Of a DNA stretch of 64,000 bases, positions 1 to 9,164 are shown one piece after another (the first letter of the stretch is position 1; the number at the start of each line of letters is the position of its first letter). A program made the position numbers and the translations under genes. The stretch is from NCBI GenBank assembly GCA_017521925.1, contig JAFXBG010000013.1, forward strand, positions 1 to 64,000, written 5' to 3'. The stretch is from Clostridia bacterium. Its GTDB lineage: Bacteria; Bacillota; Clostridia; Oscillospirales; Acutalibacteraceae. A model generated the notes under the pieces. The model saw only the letters and a list, made by a program, of their open reading frames with translations, was not told where the DNA came from and did not search any database.

Positions 1-3000
1 GCCTGCTCTTGTGGGATCTGCGGGAGCTACAGCGGATTCGCCTTCAACTACTGTCTGAACGCTGAGGAGAGTGTTGTCATGATCTACGAACATTACAACG
101 TATGTCTTCTTAGCTTCTGTTGCAGGAACAGTTGTTGTGGGAGCATCTGTTGTTATCTCTGAAGGATCTGTTGCTACTGTTCCTTCTGTTTCGGGAGCAG
201 TTGTTGCTGTAGGCTCTATTTCGTCAGATGTCAAAGGATAAGTTTCGTCTGTTTCTGCGTAATATGAAAGAACCATTGTAGCGGGATCAAAACTCAGGGT
301 ATATACACCCTTAGGCACATAAAGCTTATCATTCATTTTACTGCCGTAATCACCCATCACAGCTGAGGTTGTATCAAAGCCCAGCCAACCGTTAGTACAA
401 TAACAGTTTAAATTACTATCCTTAACAATTACATAGCTTTCCTCTGTAAAGTTAACTGTAACCTTGCCGTTTACAAACTTATATTCACCAAGGTTTTCGA
501 AACCTAATCCTATTCCATAATCTGCTCCGTTGATATATCCTACCAGATAGAACTCTAAAATATCAGCAGAAGGCTCTGATGTTACGGGAGGTGTTTCAAC
601 AGGTGTATTATTAACCTGTATAACTGTCACATCAACCTGAGCTGATTTAGATACGTCAAAATCAGATTGTGCAATAACAGTAAGCTTATCTGATGTTTCG
701 TTTTCCGCAATTGACAAAACACCGTCTTCGCTTATTCTTGTATCAGAAGATTTATTGCCTGTTACGAACCAGATGACCGTCTGCGGAGGATTGTATAGGC
801 CGTAAACTACCGCATCAAAACTACACGTCTCACCACAAACACTGCTAACTACAGCAGGATTTATAACAACACCATTTACGATTGGTTCTACCTTAATAAT
901 ATTAATTATTACGCTTGCGGATTTTGTAGGGTCAGCTACCGATGTTGCAGTAACAGTAATTTCTTCAGCTTGTTCATTCGTTCCCACAGTTAAAATACCG
1001 CCAACGGAAATTTTGGTATTACTATCCGTATTTCCTGCTATAGTCCACTCAACTGATTGTGTCGGATTGTTTATACCATTGACACTCGCCGTAAGTAATA
1101 ACGATTTACCCTGTTGCAAAGAATTACTTATATTAATAATTGATACAGATTTCACATCAGTATCAAGATACAATTCGTGCCAACATTCATTTGGATTAAA
1201 AATGTATCCTGTTAATATATCTTTTGTAAGCTTCAGTTTATTAATATGTGAAGATACACTTTCAAAAGTAACACGCTGAACTTCTGTACCATTCAAAACA
1301 ACTGTATGTTCACCGTAGCAAATAAAATTACTTGAATGTGCACCATCGCTTGAGAGCTGCGATAAATCTCCGTTTATCATCATAGTACCATTGCTTAATT
1401 CATTATAAGAATCACTGTACGTACTTTGGGTATAAAAATCCCCTCCTATCTTTACCAGATCACGTTCATTAGTCATAATCAAATGACCTTCAGATGGTCC
1501 AAAAATCATCTCGCCATCATTTGTGGTTTCTTCATAGGTTTGTATCCTGTAATCCTCTGTTACTTCTAATGTTCCGCCATGAATATTCATCGTTCCGCCT
1601 GAATGATATAAATTGCCGTCTATTGTTAATTTTCCGTAATTTATATCCACCGATCCATCCATAGTTACATCGCCATTAATTACAACATTCTTTTTATTCA
1701 TATCCCATATGGAATTAATAATCAAATCATCCGCTGTAATATCAATATCCGAATCTATTTTATATATATTTAGATATCCGCTCCAAATAAGGCTACCGCC
1801 TTCAACAATCAAATTACTAAAACGCACGGTAGTTGAAGCAACATAAACATTGTGTGATCTGTCACCTGTGAAAATCACAGTATGATCGCTATCACCATAA
1901 AAATCACCGTAATTATAATTATCTTGATAAAAATCACCGCTAAGCTCAAATGTTCCCTTTGTCAATTCATTATGCCCTGTATTCTCAACGTAAAAATTCC
2001 CTCCTATCTTTACCAGATCACGTTCATTAGTCATAAACAAATGACCTTCTGACGGTCCAAAAATCATCTCGCCATCATTTGTGGTTTCTTCATAGGTTTG
2101 TATCCTGTAATCCTCTGTTACTTCTAATGTTCCGCCATGGATGTTCAGTGTTCCGCCTGAATGATATAAATTACCGTTAATCGTTAATTTTCCGTAATTT
2201 ATGTCTACCGATCCATCCATAGCTACATCGCCATTAATTACAACATTCTTTTTATTCATATCCCATATGGAATTAATAATCAAATCATCTGCTGTAATAT
2301 CAATATCCGAGTCTATTTTATATGTATTTAGATATCCGCTCCAAATAAGGCTACCGCTTTCAACAACCAAATTATTGAAATGCACGTTAGTTGAAGCAAT
2401 ATAAACATTATGTGATCTGTCACCTGCGAAAATCACAGTATGATCGTTGTTACTATAAAAATCACCGTAATCATCCTGATAAAAATCACCACTTAGCTCA
2501 AATGTTCCATTTGTCAGTTCATTGTAATTACTGTATGAACTTTGGATATAAAAATCTCCCCCTATCTTTACCATATCACGTTCATTATTCATAACCAAAT
2601 AACCTTGTGACGGTCCAAAAATCATCTCGCCATCATTTGTGGTTTCTTCATAGGTTTGTATCCTGTAATCCTTTGTTACCTTTAATGTTCCACCATGAAT
2701 GTTCAGTGTTCCGCCTGAATGATATAAATTACCGTTAATCGATAAATTACTGCCGTTTAAATCAAGCGTACCTCCTTTTAGATACAAGTCACCAAAAATA
2801 TTCAAATCATCTGATAATGTAAAACTGTCATCAATAGCACTATCACCTGAAACCATAAGATTATACGTAATATCATCACTATAAACTTCATCAACTGCTA
2901 TATTTGTAGGCGGATTTTCAAACATATGATCCTCGGTAATAGCATCACAATCATAGTCTAAAATCGCAAAATACCGATTATAATGTTTTTGAACTAATCC

Positions 3001-4290
3001 TTCCAGTTTACAGAAAATTGTCTTGTCAGTATCAATTAATCCCATAAAGTCGTTATATGTCTGTATGTTTTTGTCAGAGAAAGCATTTTTTATATTATTG
3101 AATATTCCATCAAACAACGCAGAAGAAATAAACCCTTTGACGCTCTCAGATGCATATGCCTGATACTTAAGATATCCTTTATACGCATTGATAAAAGCCT
3201 GAGCATTCTCTACTGTAGGATTAGATTCAAACGCACTTTTTTTAGTATAAACGGCTGATTTAGCGTAATTACCGATAGTGTATATCAATACTAACTTAAG
3301 ATTATTCTCAGAAATATCATCACTGTTAAATATCCAATTAAGGCCTTCTTTGTACACCTTTAATTCCTTAATAATTGTAGATGCATCTGTACACACAATT
3401 ATTTCCTCATATCTCTTTAAGGCTTCGTCGAAAAGAACTGTCATACCATGATTAAGCATAGTTCTTGTACCTTCACCAAGAGTCAGAGTTGCATAAGAGG
3501 ACTCGTACATGGCAATAACCTTATCTATTGCATTTACAAAATGAGTGTTGCTGCTACCGGTCTCTTTCAATTCCTTTAAAAAATCAATTCTTGCTTCGTC
3601 TGCTCTCTGAACTGATAAAGCTTTAGTTAAATTTTTATAGTACTGAGTCGCACTTTTTGATACTTTCTCAATATCACTGATCAAAGTTGAGTATTTCTTA
3701 AGTTCCTTTATAAAACCCCACTTCTCTGTTAACGCTTTAGACTCTTCCACTGTCATTGTTGCTAATATCTGATTGGTAGGACCTTTTACGTCAACATATT
3801 CGTTTGCAGCATAATCAATTACATCCTTGATTATCGCTTCTGTGAATTTTACGGTATTCTTTACATAATTACTTTCAAATTCTTCGGTCTGTCCATAATA
3901 GTTAAGAAAATCAATAACCAGAAGAACACATAGTTCTTCTTCCCAATTTGCCATACTAACAAAATCTGCACTTAAAGTCTTCTTTATATTCTGCCAATAC
4001 AAACTATTAAACATCATTAATTCATCGTCGACCAATTCTTCAGCTATCCGCTCATAGGCAAACTTATGTGTTAGTGCAATATTTATTTCTGGAAAACTAT
4101 GAGCAATACCCTCATTATCGATTATACCTTTAATAATATTGTCTGCAACATAAACATCTGAATCACTATATGGAAATATTGTTTCTGTTACCTCTTCTTC
4201 AGCATTGACTATAAACATACTAAAGTTCAAACCTGAAAAAACACTTAAGGTAATCAAAACCGATAAAAATAAACTCAATATCTTTTTCAT
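1..4290 (-). CDS. Giant secreted repeat protein with Ig-like and starch-binding-like modules (C-terminus beyond window)
   Basis: The frame stays open from an ATG at 4290 to the window edge, at least 1430 residues. The start follows a TTGGAGG ribosome site. Residues 1-31 are a signal peptide ending near VNA. About 450 helical residues follow, then repeats rich in GGT, HSGG and GDFY-type motifs (about 500-950). Two bacterial Ig-like domains follow at about 1000-1200, with typical VEWTIAGN and ADPTKSAS-like stretches. Next is a module beginning FYLVGYINGADYG, which resembles starch-binding modules of Ruminococcus amylases. A Thr/Pro linker precedes the start of an InlB-like strand repeat (VVMFVDHDNT). 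It is probably a surface or cellulosome-associated adhesin or scaffold; the missing end may hold a dockerin or cohesin. No catalytic domain was recognised. Confidence 0.75.
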   Translation of the reverse strand, partial: MKKILSLFLSVLITLSVFSGLNFSMFIVNAEEEVTETIFPYSDSDVYVADNIIKGIIDNEGIAHSFPEINIALTHKFAYERIAEELVDDELMMFNSLYWQNIKKTLSADFVSMANWEEELCVLLVIDFLNYYGQTEEFESNYVKNTVKFTEAIIKDVIDYAANEYVDVKGPTNQILATMTVEESKALTEKWGFIKELKKYSTLISDIEKVSKSATQYYKNLTKALSVQRADEARIDFLKELKETGSSNTHFVNAIDKVIAMYESSYATLTLGEGTRTMLNHGMTVLFDEALKRYEEIIVCTDASTIIKELKVYKEGLNWIFNSDDISENNLKLVLIYTIGNYAKSAVYTKKSAFESNPTVENAQAFINAYKGYLKYQAYASESVKGFISSALFDGIFNNIKNAFSDKNIQTYNDFMGLIDTDKTIFCKLEGLVQKHYNRYFAILDYDCDAITEDHMFENPPTNIAVDEVYSDDITYNLMVSGDSAIDDSFTLSDDLNIFGDLYLKGGTLDLNGSNLSINGNLYHSGGTLNIHGGTLKVTKDYRIQTYEETTNDGEMIFGPSQGYLVMNNERDMVKIGGDFYIQSSYSNYNELTNGTFELSGDFYQDDYGDFYSNNDHTVIFAGDRSHNVYIASTNVHFNNLVVESGSLIWSGYLNTYKIDSDIDITADDLIINSIWDMNKKNVVINGDVAMDGSVDINYGKLTINGNLYHSGGTLNIHGGTLEVTEDYRIQTYEETTNDGEMIFGPSEGHLFMTNERDLVKIGGNFYVENTGHNELTKGTFELSGDFYQDNYNYGDFYGDSDHTVIFTGDRSHNVYVASTTVRFSNLIVEGGSLIWSGYLNIYKIDSDIDITADDLIINSIWDMNKKNVVINGDVTMDGSVDINYGKLTIDGNLYHSGGTMNIHGGTLEVTEDYRIQTYEETTNDGEMIFGPSEGHLIMTNERDLVKIGGDFYTQSTYSDSYNELSNGTMMINGDLSQLSSDGAHSSNFICYGEHTVVLNGTEVQRVTFESVSSHINKLKLTKDILTGYIFNPNECWHELYLDTDVKSVSIINISNSLQQGKSLLLTASVNGINNPTQSVEWTIAGNTDSNTKISVGGILTVGTNEQAEEITVTATSVADPTKSASVIINIIKVEPIVNGVVINPAVVSSVCGETCSFDAVVYGLYNPPQTVIWFVTGNKSSDTRISEDGVLSIAENETSDKLTVIAQSDFDVSKSAQVDVTVIQVNNTPVETPPVTSEPSADILEFYLVGYINGADYGIGLGFENLGEYKFVNGKVTVNFTEESYVIVKDSNLNCYCTNGWLGFDTTSAVMGDYGSKMNDKLYVPKGVYTLSFDPATMVLSYYAETDETYPLTSDEIEPTATTAPETEGTVATDPSEITTDAPTTTVPATEAKKTYVVMFVDHDNTLLSVQTVVEGESAVAPADPTRAG
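1441..2745 (-). repeat. 558-bp tandem coding repeats (two full units plus a partial third)
   Basis: The same DNA string (cctatctttacca followed by tatcacg or gatcacg) recurs with its anchor at 1441, 1999 and about 2557, exactly 558 bp (186 codons) apart. Units 1 and 2 are nearly identical along their length. The third diverges after about 2745. Each unit encodes a motif series that includes IWDMNKKNVVINGDV and YHSGGT. Confidence 0.85.
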
Positions 4291-4337
4291 AATTTATAGC
4301 CTCCAAACAATAGAATCATTAAATTATTCACAATTCA

Positions 4338-4366
4338 AATATAGCACAATGCTTTTAAAACTTCAA
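4338..4366 (-). promoter_or_regulatory. Probable sigma-A promoter of the giant secreted protein gene
   Basis: On the minus strand TTGAAG (4361-4366) and TATATT (4338-4343) are 17 bp apart, with an extended -10 TGC directly before the hexamer. The start codon lies about 48 bp downstream. Confidence 0.6.
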
Positions 4367-4510
4367 GCAAATTGCATAAGAATAAGTTGATTTCTACAAA
4401 AACATTATTGCATTACTACAGATTTGTAGATCTTCCCTCATACTGGCACATCAGCAACTGAAAACAATGTATTCTCTTGATTCTGCACCGCTTTTATCAT
4501 TACAAAATGC

Positions 4511-4539
4511 TTGATATTTTAAATAAGCTGTGCTACAAT
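4511..4539 (+). promoter_or_regulatory. Strong sigma-A promoter of the 43-residue peptide gene
   Basis: TTGATA (4511-4516), a 17-bp spacer and TACAAT (4534-4539) with an extended -10 TGC. The inferred transcription start is near 4546, about 24 nt before the ATG. Confidence 0.7.
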
Positions 4540-4569
4540 ATTTATAATAATTTTTACGGAGATGAAAAT

Positions 4570-4701
4570 ATGAGCAATTATTCAAAACCTGAAATTGAAA
4601 TCATCACTTTCCTTACTCCCGATGTAATTGTTGCAAGCAACGGAAACGGCGGTTTCAACGGCGGAAACATTGAGCTCCCTGACCACGATTGGACAGATTA
4701 A
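4570..4701 (+). CDS. 43-residue peptide with IELPDHDW tail, possible modified-peptide precursor
   Basis: ATG at 4570 follows a GGAG site at 4558. An upstream in-frame ATG (4477) lies before the promoter and is not the start. The N-terminal half has the pattern KPEIEIITF..DVIVAS, then a Gly/Asn-rich stretch (NGNGGFNGG), then IELPDHDWTD. This leader-like half plus short Gly-rich tail is the shape of many small clostridial peptides of unknown or ribosomally-synthesised-peptide type, but no modification enzyme is adjacent. It has its own promoter and a strong terminator, so it is a monocistronic, probably well expressed gene. Its last residues match the tail of the next gene's product. Function unknown. 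Confidence 0.65.
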   Translation: MSNYSKPEIEIITFLTPDVIVASNGNGGFNGGNIELPDHDWTD

Positions 4702-4706
4702 CAACT

Positions 4707-4741
4707 ATGGGCACGCAATAGCCGTGCCCATTTGTTTTTTC
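4707..4741 (+). terminator. Intrinsic terminator after the peptide gene
   Basis: A perfect 9-bp stem, atgggcacg (4707-4715) with cgtgcccat (4723-4731), is followed by a T-rich tract. It ends the peptide transcript just before the dockerin gene, so that gene depends on read-through or an unseen promoter. Confidence 0.85.
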
Positions 4742-4767
4742 TAATTATCTTTCGGAGATGTAATTCT

Positions 4768-5520
4768 ATGAAACTTAATTCCAAAGTCTTTCTTATAACA
4801 GGTCTGACCCTGACTATTGTATTCTCTTCAATTGGATTTGCCACTCTTGCTACAAACAGCCGACTTGTGGGAGATGTTGATTCTGACGGAAGAGTAAGCA
4901 TAAAAGATGCCACCCGTATACAAAAGCACCTTGCTTTAATTGAAACTATAAATGATATTGATTCCGTGTATGCTGATGTTATCCGGGACGGAGAAATCAC
5001 CATAAAAGATGCTACTGCTATACAAAAGCATCTGGTTGGTCTGTTTAAGCTTCCTGATATTAACAACAAAGAAACCACCGCAGCAAATGACACATTACCT
5101 TCTGAAAGCACAAGCAGGATTCCCGCTTCAGACAAAAACGAACCAACCATTCAGCACTCAGTATTTACTACCGCGTCGTCCTGCACAGAAACTCAGACCA
5201 ATTCTTCTGAGCCTGCAGAAACAGTTTGTACAGATGCACTAGTTACTGACCCTGCTGAATCTTCAACCGGCGTTTTGCCTTCTTCCACTTCGGCAACAGG
5301 AACAGCTTGTACAGATGCACAAGTTACCGACCCTGCTGAATCTTCAACAAGCTTTTTGCCTTCTTCCACTTCGGCAACAGGAACCACTTGTACAGATGCA
5401 CAAGTTACCGACCCTGCTGAATCTTCAACCTGTAATACCACTGTACAGACAAATCCGACAGAAATCGTAAAACCCACCTTTAATAACGGAATCGAGCTTC
5501 CTGATCACGATTGGGAATAA
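4768..5520 (+). CDS. Secreted dockerin protein with Ser/Thr-rich repeats and IELPDHDW C-terminus
   Basis: The start is the ATG at 4768 behind CGGAG, not the earlier one at 4732, which lies inside the terminator. 250 residues. Residues 1-30 are a signal peptide. Residues 32-95 are a type I dockerin with two calcium-loop/helix halves (VGDVDSDGRVSIKDATRIQ; YADVIRDGEITIKDATAIQ). From about 110 to 230 the chain is Ser/Thr/Glu-rich with 27-residue repeats around CTDAQVTDPAESST. The last residues are NNGIELPDHDWE. Dockerins bind cohesins on scaffoldins, so the protein is probably docked outside the cell. There is no catalytic domain: it may be a linker, a decoy or a display protein for the C-terminal motif. 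Confidence 0.8.
   Translation: MKLNSKVFLITGLTLTIVFSSIGFATLATNSRLVGDVDSDGRVSIKDATRIQKHLALIETINDIDSVYADVIRDGEITIKDATAIQKHLVGLFKLPDINNKETTAANDTLPSESTSRIPASDKNEPTIQHSVFTTASSCTETQTNSSEPAETVCTDALVTDPAESSTGVLPSSTSATGTACTDAQVTDPAESSTSFLPSSTSATGTTCTDAQVTDPAESSTCNTTVQTNPTEIVKPTFNNGIELPDHDWE
5221..5430 (+). repeat. 81-bp tandem repeat in dockerin protein gene
   Basis: The string gaccctgctgaatcttcaac starts at 5248, 5329 and 5410, an exact 81-bp (27-codon) period. The repeats encode the Cys-containing Ser/Thr-rich spacer. Confidence 0.85.
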
Positions 5521-5574
5521 TTTAAAATAATGAATACCAAAGGCACCTTGCCGACATTTACAGATTCATAAATT

Positions 5575-5616
5575 AAAACGAGACATTAAACCTTTTTACT
5601 GCTTAATGTCTCGTTT
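5575..5616. terminator. Bidirectional terminator between dockerin gene and polysaccharide operon
   Basis: A 14-bp stem (5576-5589 with 5603-5616, core acgagacattaa) is flanked by A-rich and T-rich tracts. It can end both the plus dockerin transcript and the minus operon. Confidence 0.85.
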
Positions 5617-5621
5617 GTTTT

Positions 5622-6797
5622 TTATCTTTTTGAGCCTATTTTTTCTAAAAGTTCTTTTTCGTTTCTGGCTTTCTGCATATTGACAGAGGCTATGGTTCTG
5701 ATATTTTTAAGTCCTGAGCGTTTAAATGCCTTGAAAAAGTGCACCACCCAACCTGCCGGCAACAAATATGGCTTGCCATTAAAGAAAGGATACATCCGCT
5801 TTAACTCTCTGTATGACGGAAAAATATGACTTAAAATAACAAACAGTTTGCCAAGTTTTCCTTTGCTCCTGATTGCCTGACGCACCTCGTTTTGTGCGAC
5901 ATCGTCTTTATTCATCAAACCGAAAACTCCGCCTTTAAAGGTATATCGGCAAAACTCATGGTAAACCGCCCGACTCATACTGCGTATCGGTTTTACGTCT
6001 GTACCAAACCATTGCTGACAAAGATAAAGCACAGAATCCAAAAATTCTTCCAGTTCACATTCTTTTAGGAGCTCACGTATCCTATTAAGGTCAAGCTTGT
6101 CCTTGTAACGGTTTAAGAACAAAGCAATATCAAGGTACATTCTTACCCCTGCGCCTGTGCCGTAGACGTGCTTTTCAATATGGCTTATGAGGTAACACAA
6201 ATGAAACTCCTCAGTAAATTCAAAGGTTAAGCCGTCTTTCTGCCTTGTATAATTCCAGAAATCAGCCAGATTATCAGATAGTCTGATTTTTTCAGAATTA
6301 AGTGTAGTATGGAACTCATAGTGTTCAGCTCCTTTTATATAAGAACATACCTCACCGCCGTCCATAATCTGATATCTGAAGCCTAATCTGCACATCAGAT
6401 TATGGATTTTCTCTCTGTCTTCTTCCCTGATAATAATATCAACATCTCCAAAGGTTCTAAGTTCAGGAACAGGGTAACACTCTTTTACTACCAGACCTTT
6501 GAAAATAATATGCTTTATGCCCTCAGAGTTTAACAGCTTAAGAATTCTGTTTGCAGAAAACTCTATCCGCACCAGTTGGATTACAGTTTTATCAAATACG
6601 TCGGCAAGTCTTTTCTCTGCACTGAGAATCTCTTTTTGGTCGTACTTATTAAGGATATACCCTGTAATTCCCAATACAGACTGAGCTTTCGCCAGCTCAT
6701 AAAGCTCAGAAGCATCATATTCAGTTGTGATTGCGGGAGATTTCCCGTTAACAAACGCTGAAAGAATTTCAATCAGCAATTTTTCGGTATTATTCAA
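5622..6797 (-). CDS. NTP_transf_5-like nucleotidyltransferase family protein
   Basis: 391 residues. A KG..V.K..YP.PE.R.FGDVDIII stretch (about 98-122) matches the nucleotidyltransferase core of the uncharacterised NTP_transf_5 family (PF14907), where G-D-x-D binds metal. The rest is helical, ending with a basic tail. It is the last gene of the polysaccharide operon, 75 bp after the polymerase gene. Members of this family occur in polysaccharide loci and in peptide-modification loci. The substrate is unknown; transfer of a nucleotide or a phosphosugar is inference. Confidence 0.75.
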   Translation of the reverse strand: MNNTEKLLIEILSAFVNGKSPAITTEYDASELYELAKAQSVLGITGYILNKYDQKEILSAEKRLADVFDKTVIQLVRIEFSANRILKLLNSEGIKHIIFKGLVVKECYPVPELRTFGDVDIIIREEDREKIHNLMCRLGFRYQIMDGGEVCSYIKGAEHYEFHTTLNSEKIRLSDNLADFWNYTRQKDGLTFEFTEEFHLCYLISHIEKHVYGTGAGVRMYLDIALFLNRYKDKLDLNRIRELLKECELEEFLDSVLYLCQQWFGTDVKPIRSMSRAVYHEFCRYTFKGGVFGLMNKDDVAQNEVRQAIRSKGKLGKLFVILSHIFPSYRELKRMYPFFNGKPYLLPAGWVVHFFKAFKRSGLKNIRTIASVNMQKARNEKELLEKIGSKR

Positions 6798-6872
6798 AAC
6801 TATTTCTCCAATTAATCAAACTATTCCCAAAAACAGGTGTATATATAAATTTCAGAACAGGCTTTTTAATAA

Positions 6873-7940
6873 TTAATCCCAATAGAATCTGTAATTTCCA
6901 TACTGCTGAACAACCCTGTATGCAAATAAAAAAATACACAGAGAAATGCCTATTACAGTAATAATTCTACGTTCTGTCTTAAGCTTCTGATGTTCTACCG
7001 CAGCAGGAAGTAAAACAGCAATTACGGGAGTAAAATAAAAACTTATACGTTCAAAAACGGTGGTATTATATCTGAAAACATAAATACAAAGCCCCAGAGC
7101 CAGCAACTTTATTTCAAAAGAATAATCCTTGGTAAAGGAATTATCATTTTTCCAGGCTATAAAGCACAAGACAAAGGTACCCACATAAATAAGTATCGGA
7201 ACAATTCCGCCAAAAGCATTGCCCCTCTGCATACCTGCAGTATAGCCTCTTCCCAGAGTTTCATTGGCAATATCCACAAGATCATCTATAAACACTGAAA
7301 TCAGTAAGACAGAAAGAACACAAAAGGCTATAAATCCTTTTCTGAGTTTAAGCCCTCTGACAATAAATACAATCAAAAATACCCAGGCTGTTGTGTGTAT
7401 GGTGGTGGCCAGGATTATAAGCAACAACGCCCCAATATCACAAGACCTTTTTTCTTTCTTTATAAGCTCTAAAGCTATAAGACATATGCAGATTGCAATT
7501 GCCTGTCTGAATGTCGTAAGGAAAAACTGCCAGGCACCTATGCATATATATGTAATTACAGCGAAAAAAACATTATCAACATTGCGATACAGATACCAGA
7601 ACATTACCCCTGTGCAAAAAGCCGCCTGGAAATACATAATAAACCTGTCCCAGGGTACAAACCAGGACAACACGTCATTTAAAACCAGATAGCCTTTTTC
7701 CATTGCGGTGTATTCCAGAAGCTCATTAAGAGGCAACGCAATAGCCCGCCTGTACCATTTCAGGTATCCGTAAACATCACTGTTAGCCACACTGTACTCA
7801 TCTCTGCTGCCAAGAATAAAAACAAGTATAGCTAAGGCAAACCCTAAAAATATTAGTTTTTTCTTTTTTTCGCCCAAAGCATCAGGCATTACCAACCATA
7901 CCGCCATAATGCCGGCAAGCATTAAAAGCCAAACTAACAT
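6873..7940 (-). CDS. EpsG-like polysaccharide polymerase, membrane protein
   Basis: 355 residues with about ten hydrophobic segments starting at residue 1, and an EpsG-type TTFRQAIAICICL segment near the middle. EpsG/Wzy-type proteins polymerise repeat units of exopolysaccharide at the membrane. The position 20 bp after a glycosyltransferase gene and before the nucleotidyltransferase-like gene supports this role. No transporter or flippase gene is seen in this operon, so export genes probably lie elsewhere. Confidence 0.75.
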   Translation of the reverse strand: MLVWLLMLAGIMAVWLVMPDALGEKKKKLIFLGFALAILVFILGSRDEYSVANSDVYGYLKWYRRAIALPLNELLEYTAMEKGYLVLNDVLSWFVPWDRFIMYFQAAFCTGVMFWYLYRNVDNVFFAVITYICIGAWQFFLTTFRQAIAICICLIALELIKKEKRSCDIGALLLIILATTIHTTAWVFLIVFIVRGLKLRKGFIAFCVLSVLLISVFIDDLVDIANETLGRGYTAGMQRGNAFGGIVPILIYVGTFVLCFIAWKNDNSFTKDYSFEIKLLALGLCIYVFRYNTTVFERISFYFTPVIAVLLPAAVEHQKLKTERRIITVIGISLCIFLFAYRVVQQYGNYRFYWD

Positions 7941-7960
7941 ACAAACTCCTTAATAAAGGT

Positions 7961-9148
7961 TTACCTTAATCTTTCATATATATCAAAGTATTTTTCAAAA
8001 CAGTCATGTGCTTTAAAATTCAAAGCCTGTGCTCTGCATTGTTCACCGGGAATAGCTTTCTCCCTGAGCTTTTTTATAGCATCATAAAGCCCTTTTACGT
8101 CACCTTTTCTGACTACATAACCGCTGCCTTTACACTGAGATTCGCCCGAACCGCCTGAATTATAGGTAATAACAGGGGTTCCGCAGGCAAGCGACTCTAT
8201 ATTAACCGTAGGGAAATTATCCTGCAATGTAGGATTAACAAAAACATCTGCCATAGAGTAAATCTCAGCCAGCCTTTTATCATCATTGGTTCTTGCCAAA
8301 GGAATTATGTTAAAGGGAATTTTATCAGGCTTTTCTTCCAGACTAAGCAGAACAATAACTTCATCATCAGAAATCATTTCAGACAGCTCAAGAAAAGCCT
8401 TTCCGCCTTTATGACTTTCAAAATTGCTGATTATACCCAGAATCACAAACTTATTATCTATGCCTAATTTCCTTTTTATGTCAGAATCAGTCGGCAAAAA
8501 GACATCTGTATCAATGCCGTTGTGCAGGGTATGTACAGGATAAGACCCTAAAAAAGACTTTTCGCAAAGTCCCTTAAGCCAATAAGAAGGGGTAACAATA
8601 TGCATTTTCGATACATTTGTAAAAGCCCTTTTTTTATCTCTGAAATTACCCTTTGACCTGTCAAAAAACCAGGAAACAGGATATTTTCTCTTCAACGGGC
8701 AGCAACGGCATCCTGTTTTCCACTTTTCGCAATTTGCAATATCAAAATAAGCACAATGACCTGTAAAAGCCCAGCAGTCGTGAAGGGTCCACACCACAGG
8801 GATATTATGCTTTTTAATATATTCAAACAAAATTTTTATATTTAAATAATGACCGTGAATGTTATGCAGATGAATAATATCAGGCTTAACAACGTCAACC
8901 CATTCAAGAAACTTTCTTGTGGCAATTTTGTTATAAAATCCGTGCTTTCCAAAAAGTCTGGTCATAAGAATATTAAGCTTATTATATACTTTTGAGCCGA
9001 TAACATAAACGTTGTCTGCCTGCACTGTGCTTTCACCGCAGGCAATATAAGCCTCTATGCCGTTTTCTTTTTGTATGTCAGCCAGCTGCTTAACTATTCT
9101 TCCTGTACTTTTTATAGGAAATATACCATTAATCTGCAATACTTTCAT
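7961..9148 (-). CDS. GT4-family glycosyltransferase
   Basis: 395 residues with two Rossmann-like halves. The N-terminal half starts MKVLQINGIFP and includes IHLHNIHGH and a Cys-rich insert (about 178-200: GHCAYFDIANCEKW, CRCCPLKR) seen in WcaC-like transferases. The C-terminal half has the donor-binding FPTVNIESLACGTPVI motif and a Gly-rich SGGSGE. It should transfer a sugar from a nucleotide donor onto a lipid-linked glycan in the cytoplasm. It lies 16 bp downstream of the previous glycosyltransferase in the same operon. Sugar specificity cannot be read from the sequence. Confidence 0.85.
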   Translation of the reverse strand: MKVLQINGIFPIKSTGRIVKQLADIQKENGIEAYIACGESTVQADNVYVIGSKVYNKLNILMTRLFGKHGFYNKIATRKFLEWVDVVKPDIIHLHNIHGHYLNIKILFEYIKKHNIPVVWTLHDCWAFTGHCAYFDIANCEKWKTGCRCCPLKRKYPVSWFFDRSKGNFRDKKRAFTNVSKMHIVTPSYWLKGLCEKSFLGSYPVHTLHNGIDTDVFLPTDSDIKRKLGIDNKFVILGIISNFESHKGGKAFLELSEMISDDEVIVLLSLEEKPDKIPFNIIPLARTNDDKRLAEIYSMADVFVNPTLQDNFPTVNIESLACGTPVITYNSGGSGESQCKGSGYVVRKGDVKGLYDAIKKLREKAIPGEQCRAQALNFKAHDCFEKYFDIYERLR

Positions 9149-9164
9149 AGAAAGCTCCTAAAAA

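Noticed and set aside
1441-2745. CRISPR-like array
   Set aside because: The repeats are 558 bp, in-frame and coding, with no spacer pattern. No cas genes in the window.
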